From: Brachybacterium aquaticum
Lineage (GTDB): Bacteria; Actinomycetota; Actinomycetes; Actinomycetales; Dermabacteraceae
Assembly (NCBI RefSeq): GCF_014204755.1
Contig: NZ_JACHLZ010000001.1
Coordinates: forward strand, 1,426,001-1,490,000
DNA: 64,000 nucleotides
Reading direction: 5' to 3'
This document shows, one piece after another, positions 8,428 to 15,407 of this stretch. Every line of letters begins with the position of its first letter. Position 1 is the first letter of the stretch. Under the pieces are notes generated by a model. The model was not told the origin of the DNA. It saw only the letters and a list, made by a program, of their open reading frames with translations, and did not search any database. Made by a program: the position numbers and the translations under genes.

Positions 8428-8433
8428 TATGGT
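8428..8433 (+). promoter_or_regulatory. Candidate -10 element of the mutasome operon
   Basis: TATGGT lies 12 bp upstream of the SOS box and about 60 bp before the imuA ATG. LexA bound at the downstream palindromes would block a polymerase starting here. The element is a guess from position and sequence. Confidence 0.4.
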
Positions 8434-8445
8434 TCGAACAGATAT

Positions 8446-8461
8446 TCGAACACGAGTTCGA
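8446..8461. promoter_or_regulatory. SOS (LexA) box upstream of imuA
   Basis: TCGAAC-N4-GTTCGA (spacer ACGA) is a perfect match to the actinobacterial LexA operator and lies 31 bp before the imuA ATG. An additional GTTCGAAC palindrome at 8432-8439 and the TTCGAA at 8446 may form a second, overlapping site. LexA repression with DNA-damage induction of imuA-imuB-dnaE2 is the established arrangement in this phylum. Confidence 0.9.
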
Positions 8462-8492
8462 GGCATGAGAGGTCCGGGAGGAGAAGCAGTCG

Positions 8493-9362
8493 ATGAGCAG
8501 CGCAGCCGTGGAGACCCGGTCCGAGGACCTCGCCCAGCGCCTGTCCCGGGCCCGGGCGGCGCTCGGCGCCGCCGAGCGCTCGGCGGCGCGCTGGGGCGGG
8601 CGGATCGACCGCACCGCTCTGCGCGGCCCCTCCCTCCAGCCGTCGCCGGGGGAGGGCGCGGCGGAGGAGGCCGACGACGGGCTCGGCGCGCGCCTGCCGC
8701 TGCCGGGCCCGCTCGCGCCCCTGGTCCCGCGCGGGACCCTGCGCGCGGGCAGCTCGGTCGCCGTCGAGGGCGCCGCGACCACCTCGCTGCTGCTCTCCCT
8801 CGCCGTCGCCGCGGCCGGGGACGACGCCTGGTGCGCGGTCGCCGGCATGCCGGACCTCGGCCTGCGCGCCGCACTGGACGCGGGTCTGGACCCCACCCGG
8901 CTCGCCCTCGCCCCGGCCGACGGGGACCAGACCCCGCAGGTGCTCTCCGCCCTCGCCGACGGGGTGGGGGTGCTCGTGCTCGGCCCCGACCTGGCGCTCG
9001 CCCCCGCGCTCTGGCGCAGCCTGCTGGGCCGTGCCCGCACCGCCGACACCCTCGTCCTCGCCGCGACCCCGCCCGGCCGGGCGGACCTCACCCTGCGCGC
9101 GAGCGGCCGCGGCTGGACCGGGCTCTCCACCGGCTCGGGACGGCTGCGCCGACGCCGCCTGGCGGTGACCTCGCAGGGACGGGGCATCGCCGGGCACCGC
9201 GAGGTCGAGGTGCTGCTGCCCGAGGTGCGCGGCCTGCTCGCCGCGGTACCGCAGGGCGGGGCGGCGGTGCAGGACATTCCCCGGCAGGGCGCGGACCGTC
9301 CCGCCGACCTGCCCGCGCAGCGCCCGATGCGGCTGGTGCCCACGGCGCGGAGGGCCGGATAG
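8493..9362 (+). CDS. imuA: ImuA-type mutasome accessory protein (RecA-like)
   Basis: Encodes 289 residues, with GGGAGGAG 9 nt before ATG 8493. The protein has the RecA-fold-like core of ImuA/ImuA': a P-loop-equivalent region LRAGSSVAVEGAATTSLLLSLAVAAA, then AWCAVAGMPDLGLRAALDAGLD and GVGVLVLGPDLALAPALWRSLLGRAR. The Walker A lysine is absent (VEGAATTS), so ATP hydrolysis is doubtful. The Arg-rich tail RLRRRRLAVTSQGRG is conserved in such proteins. It is the first gene of the LexA-controlled operon and precedes imuB with a 1-nt overlap. It supports error-prone synthesis by DnaE2. Confidence 0.8.
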   Translation: MSSAAVETRSEDLAQRLSRARAALGAAERSAARWGGRIDRTALRGPSLQPSPGEGAAEEADDGLGARLPLPGPLAPLVPRGTLRAGSSVAVEGAATTSLLLSLAVAAAGDDAWCAVAGMPDLGLRAALDAGLDPTRLALAPADGDQTPQVLSALADGVGVLVLGPDLALAPALWRSLLGRARTADTLVLAATPPGRADLTLRASGRGWTGLSTGSGRLRRRRLAVTSQGRGIAGHREVEVLLPEVRGLLAAVPQGGAAVQDIPRQGADRPADLPAQRPMRLVPTARRAG

Positions 9363-11209
9363 TGACGACGACGAGAGAGAGGACCGACCGGGCCGAGCTC
9401 GCCGCGTCGGCCGACGCGACCCGCACGGCCGACGCGACCCGCACCGTCGCCGTCACCGTCCCGGACTGGCCGCTGCTGGCGGCGCTGGACCGCCACCAGC
9501 GCCGGACCGAGGCCGAGGGCGCCGCGAGCACTGCCCCTGCGAGCGCTGCCCCCGCGAGCGCTGCCCCCGCCGGCTCCGCGCCCGCCCCCGTCGACAGTGC
9601 CTCTGCTCCTTCCCCCGCGCCCGTCGACCCCGCCCGCACGCCCGTGCTCCTCATCGACCAGCACCGCGTCACCCATGCCGGTCCCGCCGCCCGTGCGGCC
9701 GGGGCGATGCCGGGGATGACCCGTCGGGCGGCCCGCGCCGCCTGTCCCGAGGCGCTCGTGCTCGAGGCCGACCGGGAGCAGGAGAGCGCCCTGTTCGAGC
9801 TGGTCGCCGCCGCGGTGGACACCATCGCCGCCGGGGTGGACGTGCTGCGCCCCGGGGTGCTGCTGATGGCCGCTCGCGGGCCGGCCCGCCACCACGGCGG
9901 GGAGGCGGCCCTGGCCGAGCACCTCCTGGACGCGGTCGCGGAGCTCACCGGCTGGGACTGCACGGTCGGGATCGCCGACGGCCCCTTCGCCGCGCTGCTG
10001 GCCGCCGGGCCCGGTCGGATCGTGCGCCCCGGCCGCAGCGCCGACTACCTCGCCCCGCACCCGATCGCCGCGCTGCGTCGCGCCCCCGTCGGCCCCGGCT
10101 GGGGCCATCGCGGCCAGCCCTCCGCGACCCGGCCCGAGCGCCGCCTGGACCTCGACGAGACCGTCGACCTGCTCCAGCGCCTCGGGATCACGACGCTCGG
10201 TGACCTGGCCGCTCTGCCGTCGGCCGCCGTCGCCGACCGCTTCGGACCCGACGTCGCCACCCTCCACCTGCTCGCCCGCGGGCTCGAGCCCGCCCCGCCC
10301 GCCGCGCACCACCCCACCCAGCCGCTGCTGGCCGAGACCACGCTCGAGACGCCGCTGGTGCGCACCGACCAGGCGGCCTTCATCGCCCGGCCCCTCGCCG
10401 AGAAGCTCCACGCCCAGCTGGTCGAGCGGGGGCTGGTGTGCACGCGGCTGCGGATCGTGGCCCGCACCGAGAGCGGGGAGGAGATGGAGCGCACCTGGCG
10501 GCACGACGGGGCGCTCGGCGTCGGCGACGTCGTGGATCGCATCCGCTGGCAGTGCGACGGCTGGATCACCCGCGCGCGGCTCGGCGGGCCGGCGACCGGG
10601 GCGATCGTCCGCCTCGGGCTGCACCCCCTGCAGCTGGCCCCGGCGGGGGAGAGCGCCCCGGCGCTCTGGGGCGGGGCGGGGGAGTCCGCCCAGCGCGCCG
10701 GTCGCGCCTTCGCCCGCGCCCAGGGCCTGGCGGGGGAGGAGGCCGTGCAGGTGCCGGTCGCCGTCGGCGGGAGGCTGCTGGCCGCGCAGACCGCGACGAT
10801 CCCCTGGCGCAGCGAGCGGCCCGAGCGTCGCGAGGGCCCCTGGCCCGGCTCCCTGCCCCGCCCCGTCCCCGCGACCGTGTTCCGCACCCCGCCGCCGGTG
10901 GCGCTCGAGGACGCCGACGGGCGCCCCGTGGTCGTCACCGCCCGCGGGCTGCTCAGCACCGCCCCGGCGCGGATGCTGGTCACCGCCCCCGGCCTGCCCG
11001 CCCTGCAGCGCGCCGGCCTGCGTGCGGGCTCGGGCTTCCCCGTGCTCGCCCACGGCGCGCCGACCGTGCTGGACGAGCGCTGGTGGACGCCCGACGGCAC
11101 CCGTGCCGCCCGCCTCCAGCTCGTGCTGCGCGGCGCCGACGCCGAGGAGACCGCCGTCCTCGCCCTGTCGCGGGCGGGGGAATGGACGCTGGAGGGGCTC
11201 TATGACTGA
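9362..11209 (+). CDS. imuB: ImuB, Y-family pseudo-polymerase of the mutasome
   Basis: Encodes 615 residues from GTG 9362, which shares a base with the imuA TAG; GGAGG lies just upstream. Y-family architecture is recognisable: fingers/palm (about 100-220), helix-hairpin-helix thumb LLQRLGITTLGDLAALPSAAVADRFG, and little-finger region. The catalytic carboxylates are missing: where active enzymes have a DxD-type block it reads VPDWPLLAALDR, and the SIDE-type motif is replaced by GVDVLRPGVLLMAARG. That matches ImuB proteins known to act as scaffolds linking DnaE2 to the beta clamp. An Ala/Pro-rich insert (about 55-90) with repeated ASAAP separates the first motif from the rest. Confidence 0.87.
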   Translation: MTTTRERTDRAELAASADATRTADATRTVAVTVPDWPLLAALDRHQRRTEAEGAASTAPASAAPASAAPAGSAPAPVDSASAPSPAPVDPARTPVLLIDQHRVTHAGPAARAAGAMPGMTRRAARAACPEALVLEADREQESALFELVAAAVDTIAAGVDVLRPGVLLMAARGPARHHGGEAALAEHLLDAVAELTGWDCTVGIADGPFAALLAAGPGRIVRPGRSADYLAPHPIAALRRAPVGPGWGHRGQPSATRPERRLDLDETVDLLQRLGITTLGDLAALPSAAVADRFGPDVATLHLLARGLEPAPPAAHHPTQPLLAETTLETPLVRTDQAAFIARPLAEKLHAQLVERGLVCTRLRIVARTESGEEMERTWRHDGALGVGDVVDRIRWQCDGWITRARLGGPATGAIVRLGLHPLQLAPAGESAPALWGGAGESAQRAGRAFARAQGLAGEEAVQVPVAVGGRLLAAQTATIPWRSERPERREGPWPGSLPRPVPATVFRTPPPVALEDADGRPVVVTARGLLSTAPARMLVTAPGLPALQRAGLRAGSGFPVLAHGAPTVLDERWWTPDGTRAARLQLVLRGADAEETAVLALSRAGEWTLEGLYD

Positions 11210-11237
11210 GACTGCACCCACCGAGGACCCCCGCTGA
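11202..11237 (+). CDS. 11-codon ORF bridging imuB and dnaE2
   Basis: ATG 11202 overlaps the imuB stop and is preceded by GGAGG at about 6 nt. It encodes MTETAPTEDPR, and its TGA (11235-11237) shares the A with the dnaE2 ATG. The arrangement ATGACTGA...TGATG would hand ribosomes from imuB to the mini-ORF and then to dnaE2. No functional peptide is implied; the role as a coupling relay is inference. Alternatively, imuB stop read-over plus a weak dnaE2 site would suffice. Confidence 0.45.
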   Translation: MTETAPTEDPR

Positions 11238-14200
11238 TGGCCGGCTGGTTCCTGGGCCCGCCGGCGTGGAAGGACATCGAGGCGATCCTCTCGGACCGTC
11301 CGGCGCAGGTGGTCACCCCGCCGATCATCGTCGAGCACACCGGGAAGGTCCCCGAGGACGGCTACCGCCCCGCGCGCACCGTCGACTACGCGGAGCTGCA
11401 CGCCCACTCCCACTTCAGCTTCCTCGACGGCGCCTCGAGCCCCGAGGACATGGCCGAGCAGGCCGCCCGCCTCGGCCTCGGCGCGATCGCGCTGGTGGAC
11501 CACGACGGGCTGCCCGGCGTGGTGCGCGCCGCGAAGGCCGCGGCGGAGGCCGGGATCGCGACCGTGTTCGGGGCGGAGCTGACCCTCGGGCTGGAGCCCG
11601 GGGCGCAGGCGGCCGGCACCACCCCGGTGCTGTCCGCGCCCCGCGCCGGCACCCCCGACCCGGACGGCGAGCACCTGCTGGTGCTGGTCCGCGACGCCGA
11701 CGGGTACCGGCAGCTGTCCGCCGCGATCGCCCGCGCCCACCTGGACAGCGGTGAGAAGGGCGTGGCCCGCTACCGGCTCGCGGAGCTCTCGCGCCTGGCC
11801 CGCCAGGGGCACTGGCTGATCCTCACCGGCTGCCGCAAGGGCGCGGTGACCCGCGCGGTCGCCCCGCACCTGGAGAGCGGGGACCTCGAGGGGGCGGCCC
11901 GCGCCGCCGCCGCGCAGATCGCGCGCCTGGTGGACCTGTTCGGGGCCGGGAACGTGGCCGTCGAGCTGATCGCCGGCGGCGGGGGAGAGGCGGACGAGCT
12001 GCACGACGCCCTCGCCCAGGGCGCGCGCCTGGTGCGCGAGGAGTCCGGGCTGGACGCGATCTCGCTGCCGCTGGTGGCGACCACGAACTCGCACTACGCC
12101 CGCCCCGCGGACAAGCGCCTGGCCGACACCCATGCCGCGCTGCGCGCCGGGGTGCCGCTCGAGCGCGCCGACCCCTACCTCTCCTCCCGCCCCGCGCACC
12201 TGCGCAGCGGCGAGGAGATGGCGCAGCTGCTGCCCCGCTACCCCGGCGCCATCGCACAGGCCGCCCAGCTGGGCCGCGACTGCGCCCTGGACCTGCGCCT
12301 GCTCGCCCCGGACCTGCCGCCCTTCCCCGTCCCGGCCGGGCACGACGAGGCCAGCTGGCTGGTGGAGCTGGTGGAGATCGAGGGCCGCGAGCGCTACGGG
12401 CCCCGCCCCGCCCCGGGCGCCCCCGAGCGGGTGCCGGGCGCGTGGGCGCAGATCGACAAGGAGCTGAAGGTCATCAACGACCTGCACTTCCCCGGCTACT
12501 TCCTCATCGTCCACGAGATCGTCGACTTCTGCGCCGGGGAGGGGATCCTCGCCCAGGGGCGGGGATCCGCGGCGAACAGCGCCGTCTGCTACGCGCTGGG
12601 GATCACGGCGGTCGAGCCCGTCGGTCACCATCTGCTGTTCGAGCGGTTCCTCGCCCCGGAGCGGGACGGTCCGCCGGACATCGACATCGACATCGCCTCG
12701 GACCGTCGTGAGGAGGTGATCCAGCACGTCTATGCGCGCTACGGCCGCGAGAACGCCGCCCAGGTCGCCAACGTCATCACCTACCGCGCCAAGCTCGCCG
12801 TGCGCGACGCCGCCCGGGCGCTCGGCTACGACCCCGGCGCGCAGGACGCCTTCTCCAAGCGGATCGAGCGCTCCTTCTCCTCGCTCGCCGACGCGGACGT
12901 CCCGGCCGACGTGGTCGCGCTCGCCCAGCAGCTGCGCGACGCGCCCCGCCACCTCGGCATCCACTCCGGCGGCATGGTGCTCGCGGACCGGCCCGTGATC
13001 GAGGTGTGCCCCGTGCAGTGGGCGGCGATGGCGGACCGCTCCGTGCTGCAGTGGGACAAGGACGACTGCGCCGACGCGGGACTGGTCAAGTTCGACCTGC
13101 TCGGGCTCGGGATGCTGACGGCGCTGGACCACGCCCTGCGGATCGTCGGCGAGCACCACGGCCAGCACTTCGAGCTGCGCACCCTGCCGCAGGAGGACCC
13201 GGCCGTCTACGACATGCTCTGCACCGGGGACAGCGTGGGTGTGTTCCAGGTCGAGTCCCGCGCCCAGATCTCCACCCTGCCGCGCCTGAAGCCGCGCGAG
13301 TTCTACGACCTCGTCGTCGAGGTGGCGCTCATCCGCCCCGGCCCCATCCAGGGCGGCTCCGTGCACCCCTACATCCGCCGCCGCGCCGGCGAGGAGGAGG
13401 TCACCTTCCTCCACCCGCGGCTGGAGAAGTCCCTCGGGCGCACGCTCGGGATCCCGCTGTTCCAGGAGCAGCTGATGCAGATGGTGGTCGACATCGCGGA
13501 CTTCACCCCCGCCCAGGCCGACCAGCTGCGCCGCGCCATGGGCTCCAAGCGCTCCACCCAGAAGATGCTGGACCTGTCCGACGCGCTGTTCGAGGGGATG
13601 GCCCGCCACGGCATCACCGGGGAGGACGCCGACGCGATCCACCGCAAGCTGCTCGCCTTCGCCAACTACGGCTTCCCCGAGTCGCACGCCTACTCCTTCG
13701 CGTACCTCGTCTACGCCAGCGCGTACCTCAAGTGCCACTACCCGGCCGCGTTCACGGCGGCGCTGCTGCGCTCCCAGCCGATGGGCTTCTACTCCCCGCA
13801 GTCCCTGGTCGCCGACGCGCGCCGCCACGGCGTGCTCACCCGCGGACCGGACGTGCTTCTCAGCCGCGCCCGCACCGATCTGGAGACCGACGAGGAGCAC
13901 GTCGGCTACCGGATCGAGACCCCCGGGGCGCAGGTGCAGGGGGAGCGGGCCGGGCGCGGCCCCGCGATCCGGCTGGGCCTGGACCAGGTGCGCGGCATCT
14001 CCACCGACACCGCCGACGAGATCATCGCGTCCCGTCGGCGCCACGGCCCCTTCACCTCCATCCCGGACCTCGCCCGCCGGGTGCGGCTGACGGCACGGCA
14101 GCTCGAGGCCCTCGCCACCGCCGGGGCGCTGGACGGCCTGGCCGGGTCGCGCCGCCAGGCGCTGTGGGCCGCGGGCGCCGCCGCCCAGGAGTCCCCGGAC

Positions 14201-14662
14201 ACCCTGCCGGGCCTCGCGGTCGGGGCGCAGGCCCCGATGCTGCCCGGGATGAGCGACGAGGAGCTCGCGGGGGCCGACGCCTGGGCCACCGGGATCACCC
14301 TGGACGACCATCCGATGGCGCTCGTGCGCGAGCAGCTCGCGGCCGACGGGGTCGCCTCGATCCTGGGCACCCGGGACGTCGAGGACGGCAGCCGCCTGCG
14401 GGTGGCCGGGGTGATCACCCACCGCCAGCGCCCGGCCACCGCCGGGAACGTCACCTTCCTCAGCCTCGAGGACGAGACCGGGATCCTCAACGTGGTCTGC
14501 TCCCAGGGCTTCTGGGTGCGCCACCGCGCCCTGCTGCGCACCGCCCGGGCGGTGGTGCTGCGCGGCATCCTCGAGAACCGCACCGGGGCGGTGAACCTGG
14601 TGGCGGACGCGGTGGAGCCCCTGGACCTCGCCGCGGCGGGGAGGTCCAGGGACTTCCGGTGA
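11237..14662 (+). CDS. dnaE2: Error-prone DNA polymerase III alpha subunit DnaE2
   Basis: Encodes 1141 residues, slightly longer than typical DnaE2 (about 1050-1100). The N-terminal PHP domain starts at about residue 53 (YAELHAHSHFSFLDGASSPE). The polymerase core has GRGSAANSAVCYALGI and the catalytic aspartates in PDIDIDIASDRREE near 480-490. Later blocks include KFDLLGLGMLTALDHAL, GVFQVESRAQ, the LFQEQLMQM fingers motif, an HhH region (FTSIPDLARRVRLTARQLEALATAGALD) and a C-terminal OB fold (VAGVITHRQRPATAGNVTFLSLEDE). It performs mutagenic translesion synthesis with ImuA and ImuB under LexA control. The ATG overlaps the TGA of an 11-codon ORF. Confidence 0.95.
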   Translation: MAGWFLGPPAWKDIEAILSDRPAQVVTPPIIVEHTGKVPEDGYRPARTVDYAELHAHSHFSFLDGASSPEDMAEQAARLGLGAIALVDHDGLPGVVRAAKAAAEAGIATVFGAELTLGLEPGAQAAGTTPVLSAPRAGTPDPDGEHLLVLVRDADGYRQLSAAIARAHLDSGEKGVARYRLAELSRLARQGHWLILTGCRKGAVTRAVAPHLESGDLEGAARAAAAQIARLVDLFGAGNVAVELIAGGGGEADELHDALAQGARLVREESGLDAISLPLVATTNSHYARPADKRLADTHAALRAGVPLERADPYLSSRPAHLRSGEEMAQLLPRYPGAIAQAAQLGRDCALDLRLLAPDLPPFPVPAGHDEASWLVELVEIEGRERYGPRPAPGAPERVPGAWAQIDKELKVINDLHFPGYFLIVHEIVDFCAGEGILAQGRGSAANSAVCYALGITAVEPVGHHLLFERFLAPERDGPPDIDIDIASDRREEVIQHVYARYGRENAAQVANVITYRAKLAVRDAARALGYDPGAQDAFSKRIERSFSSLADADVPADVVALAQQLRDAPRHLGIHSGGMVLADRPVIEVCPVQWAAMADRSVLQWDKDDCADAGLVKFDLLGLGMLTALDHALRIVGEHHGQHFELRTLPQEDPAVYDMLCTGDSVGVFQVESRAQISTLPRLKPREFYDLVVEVALIRPGPIQGGSVHPYIRRRAGEEEVTFLHPRLEKSLGRTLGIPLFQEQLMQMVVDIADFTPAQADQLRRAMGSKRSTQKMLDLSDALFEGMARHGITGEDADAIHRKLLAFANYGFPESHAYSFAYLVYASAYLKCHYPAAFTAALLRSQPMGFYSPQSLVADARRHGVLTRGPDVLLSRARTDLETDEEHVGYRIETPGAQVQGERAGRGPAIRLGLDQVRGISTDTADEIIASRRRHGPFTSIPDLARRVRLTARQLEALATAGALDGLAGSRRQALWAAGAAAQESPDTLPGLAVGAQAPMLPGMSDEELAGADAWATGITLDDHPMALVREQLAADGVASILGTRDVEDGSRLRVAGVITHRQRPATAGNVTFLSLEDETGILNVVCSQGFWVRHRALLRTARAVVLRGILENRTGAVNLVADAVEPLDLAAAGRSRDFR

Positions 14663-14698
14663 GCAGGGACTTCCGGTGAGCAGGGACTTCCGGTGAGC
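14648..14698. repeat. Three tandem copies of a 17-bp unit across the dnaE2 stop
   Basis: AGGGACTTCCGGTGAGC occurs three times head to tail at 14648-14664, 14665-14681 and 14682-14698. The first copy encodes the last residues RDFR and the dnaE2 stop; the next two lie in non-coding DNA. A 17-bp unit changes frame each time, so the copies are not a coding repeat. Confidence 0.9.
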
Positions 14699-14724
14699 AG
14701 GAGCCACCGGTGGGAGACGCCCGC

Positions 14725-14937
14725 TCAGCCCCAGAACGGGGGAGTGGCCCAGCGCGGCGGCACGAGGGGCGCGCCCTGCGGCTGCGATGCGGGGACGACG
14801 GGCGGGGCAGGGCCGGTGGGCGCCGCAGGGCGGCCCACGATGCTGCGGCCGACGATGCTGCGCGTGGTGGTGCTGCGGCCGAGGGTGCTGCGGCCGACGT
14901 CGGGGGCGTCGGCGGGCGGGGCGAGGATCAGATCCAT
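14725..14937 (-). CDS. Small Pro-rich hypothetical protein
   Basis: Encodes 70 residues starting MDLILAPPADAPDVG, with GGAG about 6 nt before ATG 14937. The middle holds a VGRS/LGRS/IVGRS low-complexity stretch made from repeated DNA (the unit CGGCCGACGATGCTGCG recurs), and the end is PLVPPRWATPPFWG. It begins 23 nt after the stop of a truncated membrane-protein gene on the same strand, so it may be the downstream member of a decayed operon. No domain is recognised, and it may no longer be expressed, since its upstream gene and promoter appear deleted. Confidence 0.4.
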   Translation of the reverse strand: MDLILAPPADAPDVGRSTLGRSTTTRSIVGRSIVGRPAAPTGPAPPVVPASQPQGAPLVPPRWATPPFWG

Positions 14938-14960
14938 GACGAACTCCGATCGGTGCGGGC

Positions 14961-15099
14961 TCAGCCGTGGGCGATCCACCGGCGGTCGTCCAGGTGCAGG
15001 GCGGCCCGGGTGATCATCAAGAGACCGGCGACCTGGAGCAGACCGCCGATCACGGCAAAGGTCTCGTCGGCGAGCACCAGGTTCACCACGTGGCCGACC
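14961..15099 (-). pseudogene. C-terminal remnant of a small membrane protein
   Basis: In-frame sequence with no usable start encodes HVVNLVLADETFAVIGGLL followed by QVAGLLMITRAALHLDDRRW and a stop. It has one clear membrane segment ending in a charged tail, which looks like the C-terminus of a real protein. Upstream of about 15100 the frame becomes the antisense of a LuxR-type domain and is not protein-like. I read it as a gene that lost its N-terminal part. Confidence 0.55.
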
Positions 15100-15380
15100 G
15101 GCCAGCCGCCCTGGACCCCGAGGTGGTCCGCCAGATGCTCGGCGGCGCCACGACGCGCTCCGTCCTGGACCCGCTCACCCCGCGCGAGCGGGAGGTGCTC
15201 GCCCCCATGGCCGAGAGATGGAGCAACCGGGCGATCGCGCGACGCCTGGTGGTCCCCTCCCGAACCGTCGAGGCGCACACCCGCGGCATCTTCACCAAGC
15301 TCGACCTGCCCGAGTCCGAGGACGAGCACCCCCGGGTGCGGGCGATCCTCGCCTACCTCGGGGCGGCAGGAGCCGCCTGA
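15100..15380 (+). pseudogene. Truncated LuxR-family regulator, HTH domain only
   Basis: From about ALDPEVVRQMLGG the frame encodes LTPREREVLAPMAERWSN, the AIARRLVVPSRTVEAHTRGIF recognition-helix region and a C-terminal SEDEHPRVRAILAYLGA. These are the linker and complete GerE/LuxR HTH of a NarL-type response regulator. The whole receiver domain is missing; upstream of about 15100 the frame runs into antisense of the membrane-protein remnant. No start codon with a ribosome site lies near the junction, so a functional isolated HTH is unlikely but cannot be excluded. Confidence 0.75.
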
Positions 15381-15407
15381 GCACAGGGCCGACGGAGCCC
15401 GACCGGC

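Noticed and set aside
8351..14707. A very long open frame (over 2000 codons) on the minus strand across imuA-imuB-dnaE2
   Set aside because: It is antisense to three well-recognised genes; the codon bias of GC-rich genes leaves the opposite frame open. The translation is Arg/Gly/His-rich with no domain.
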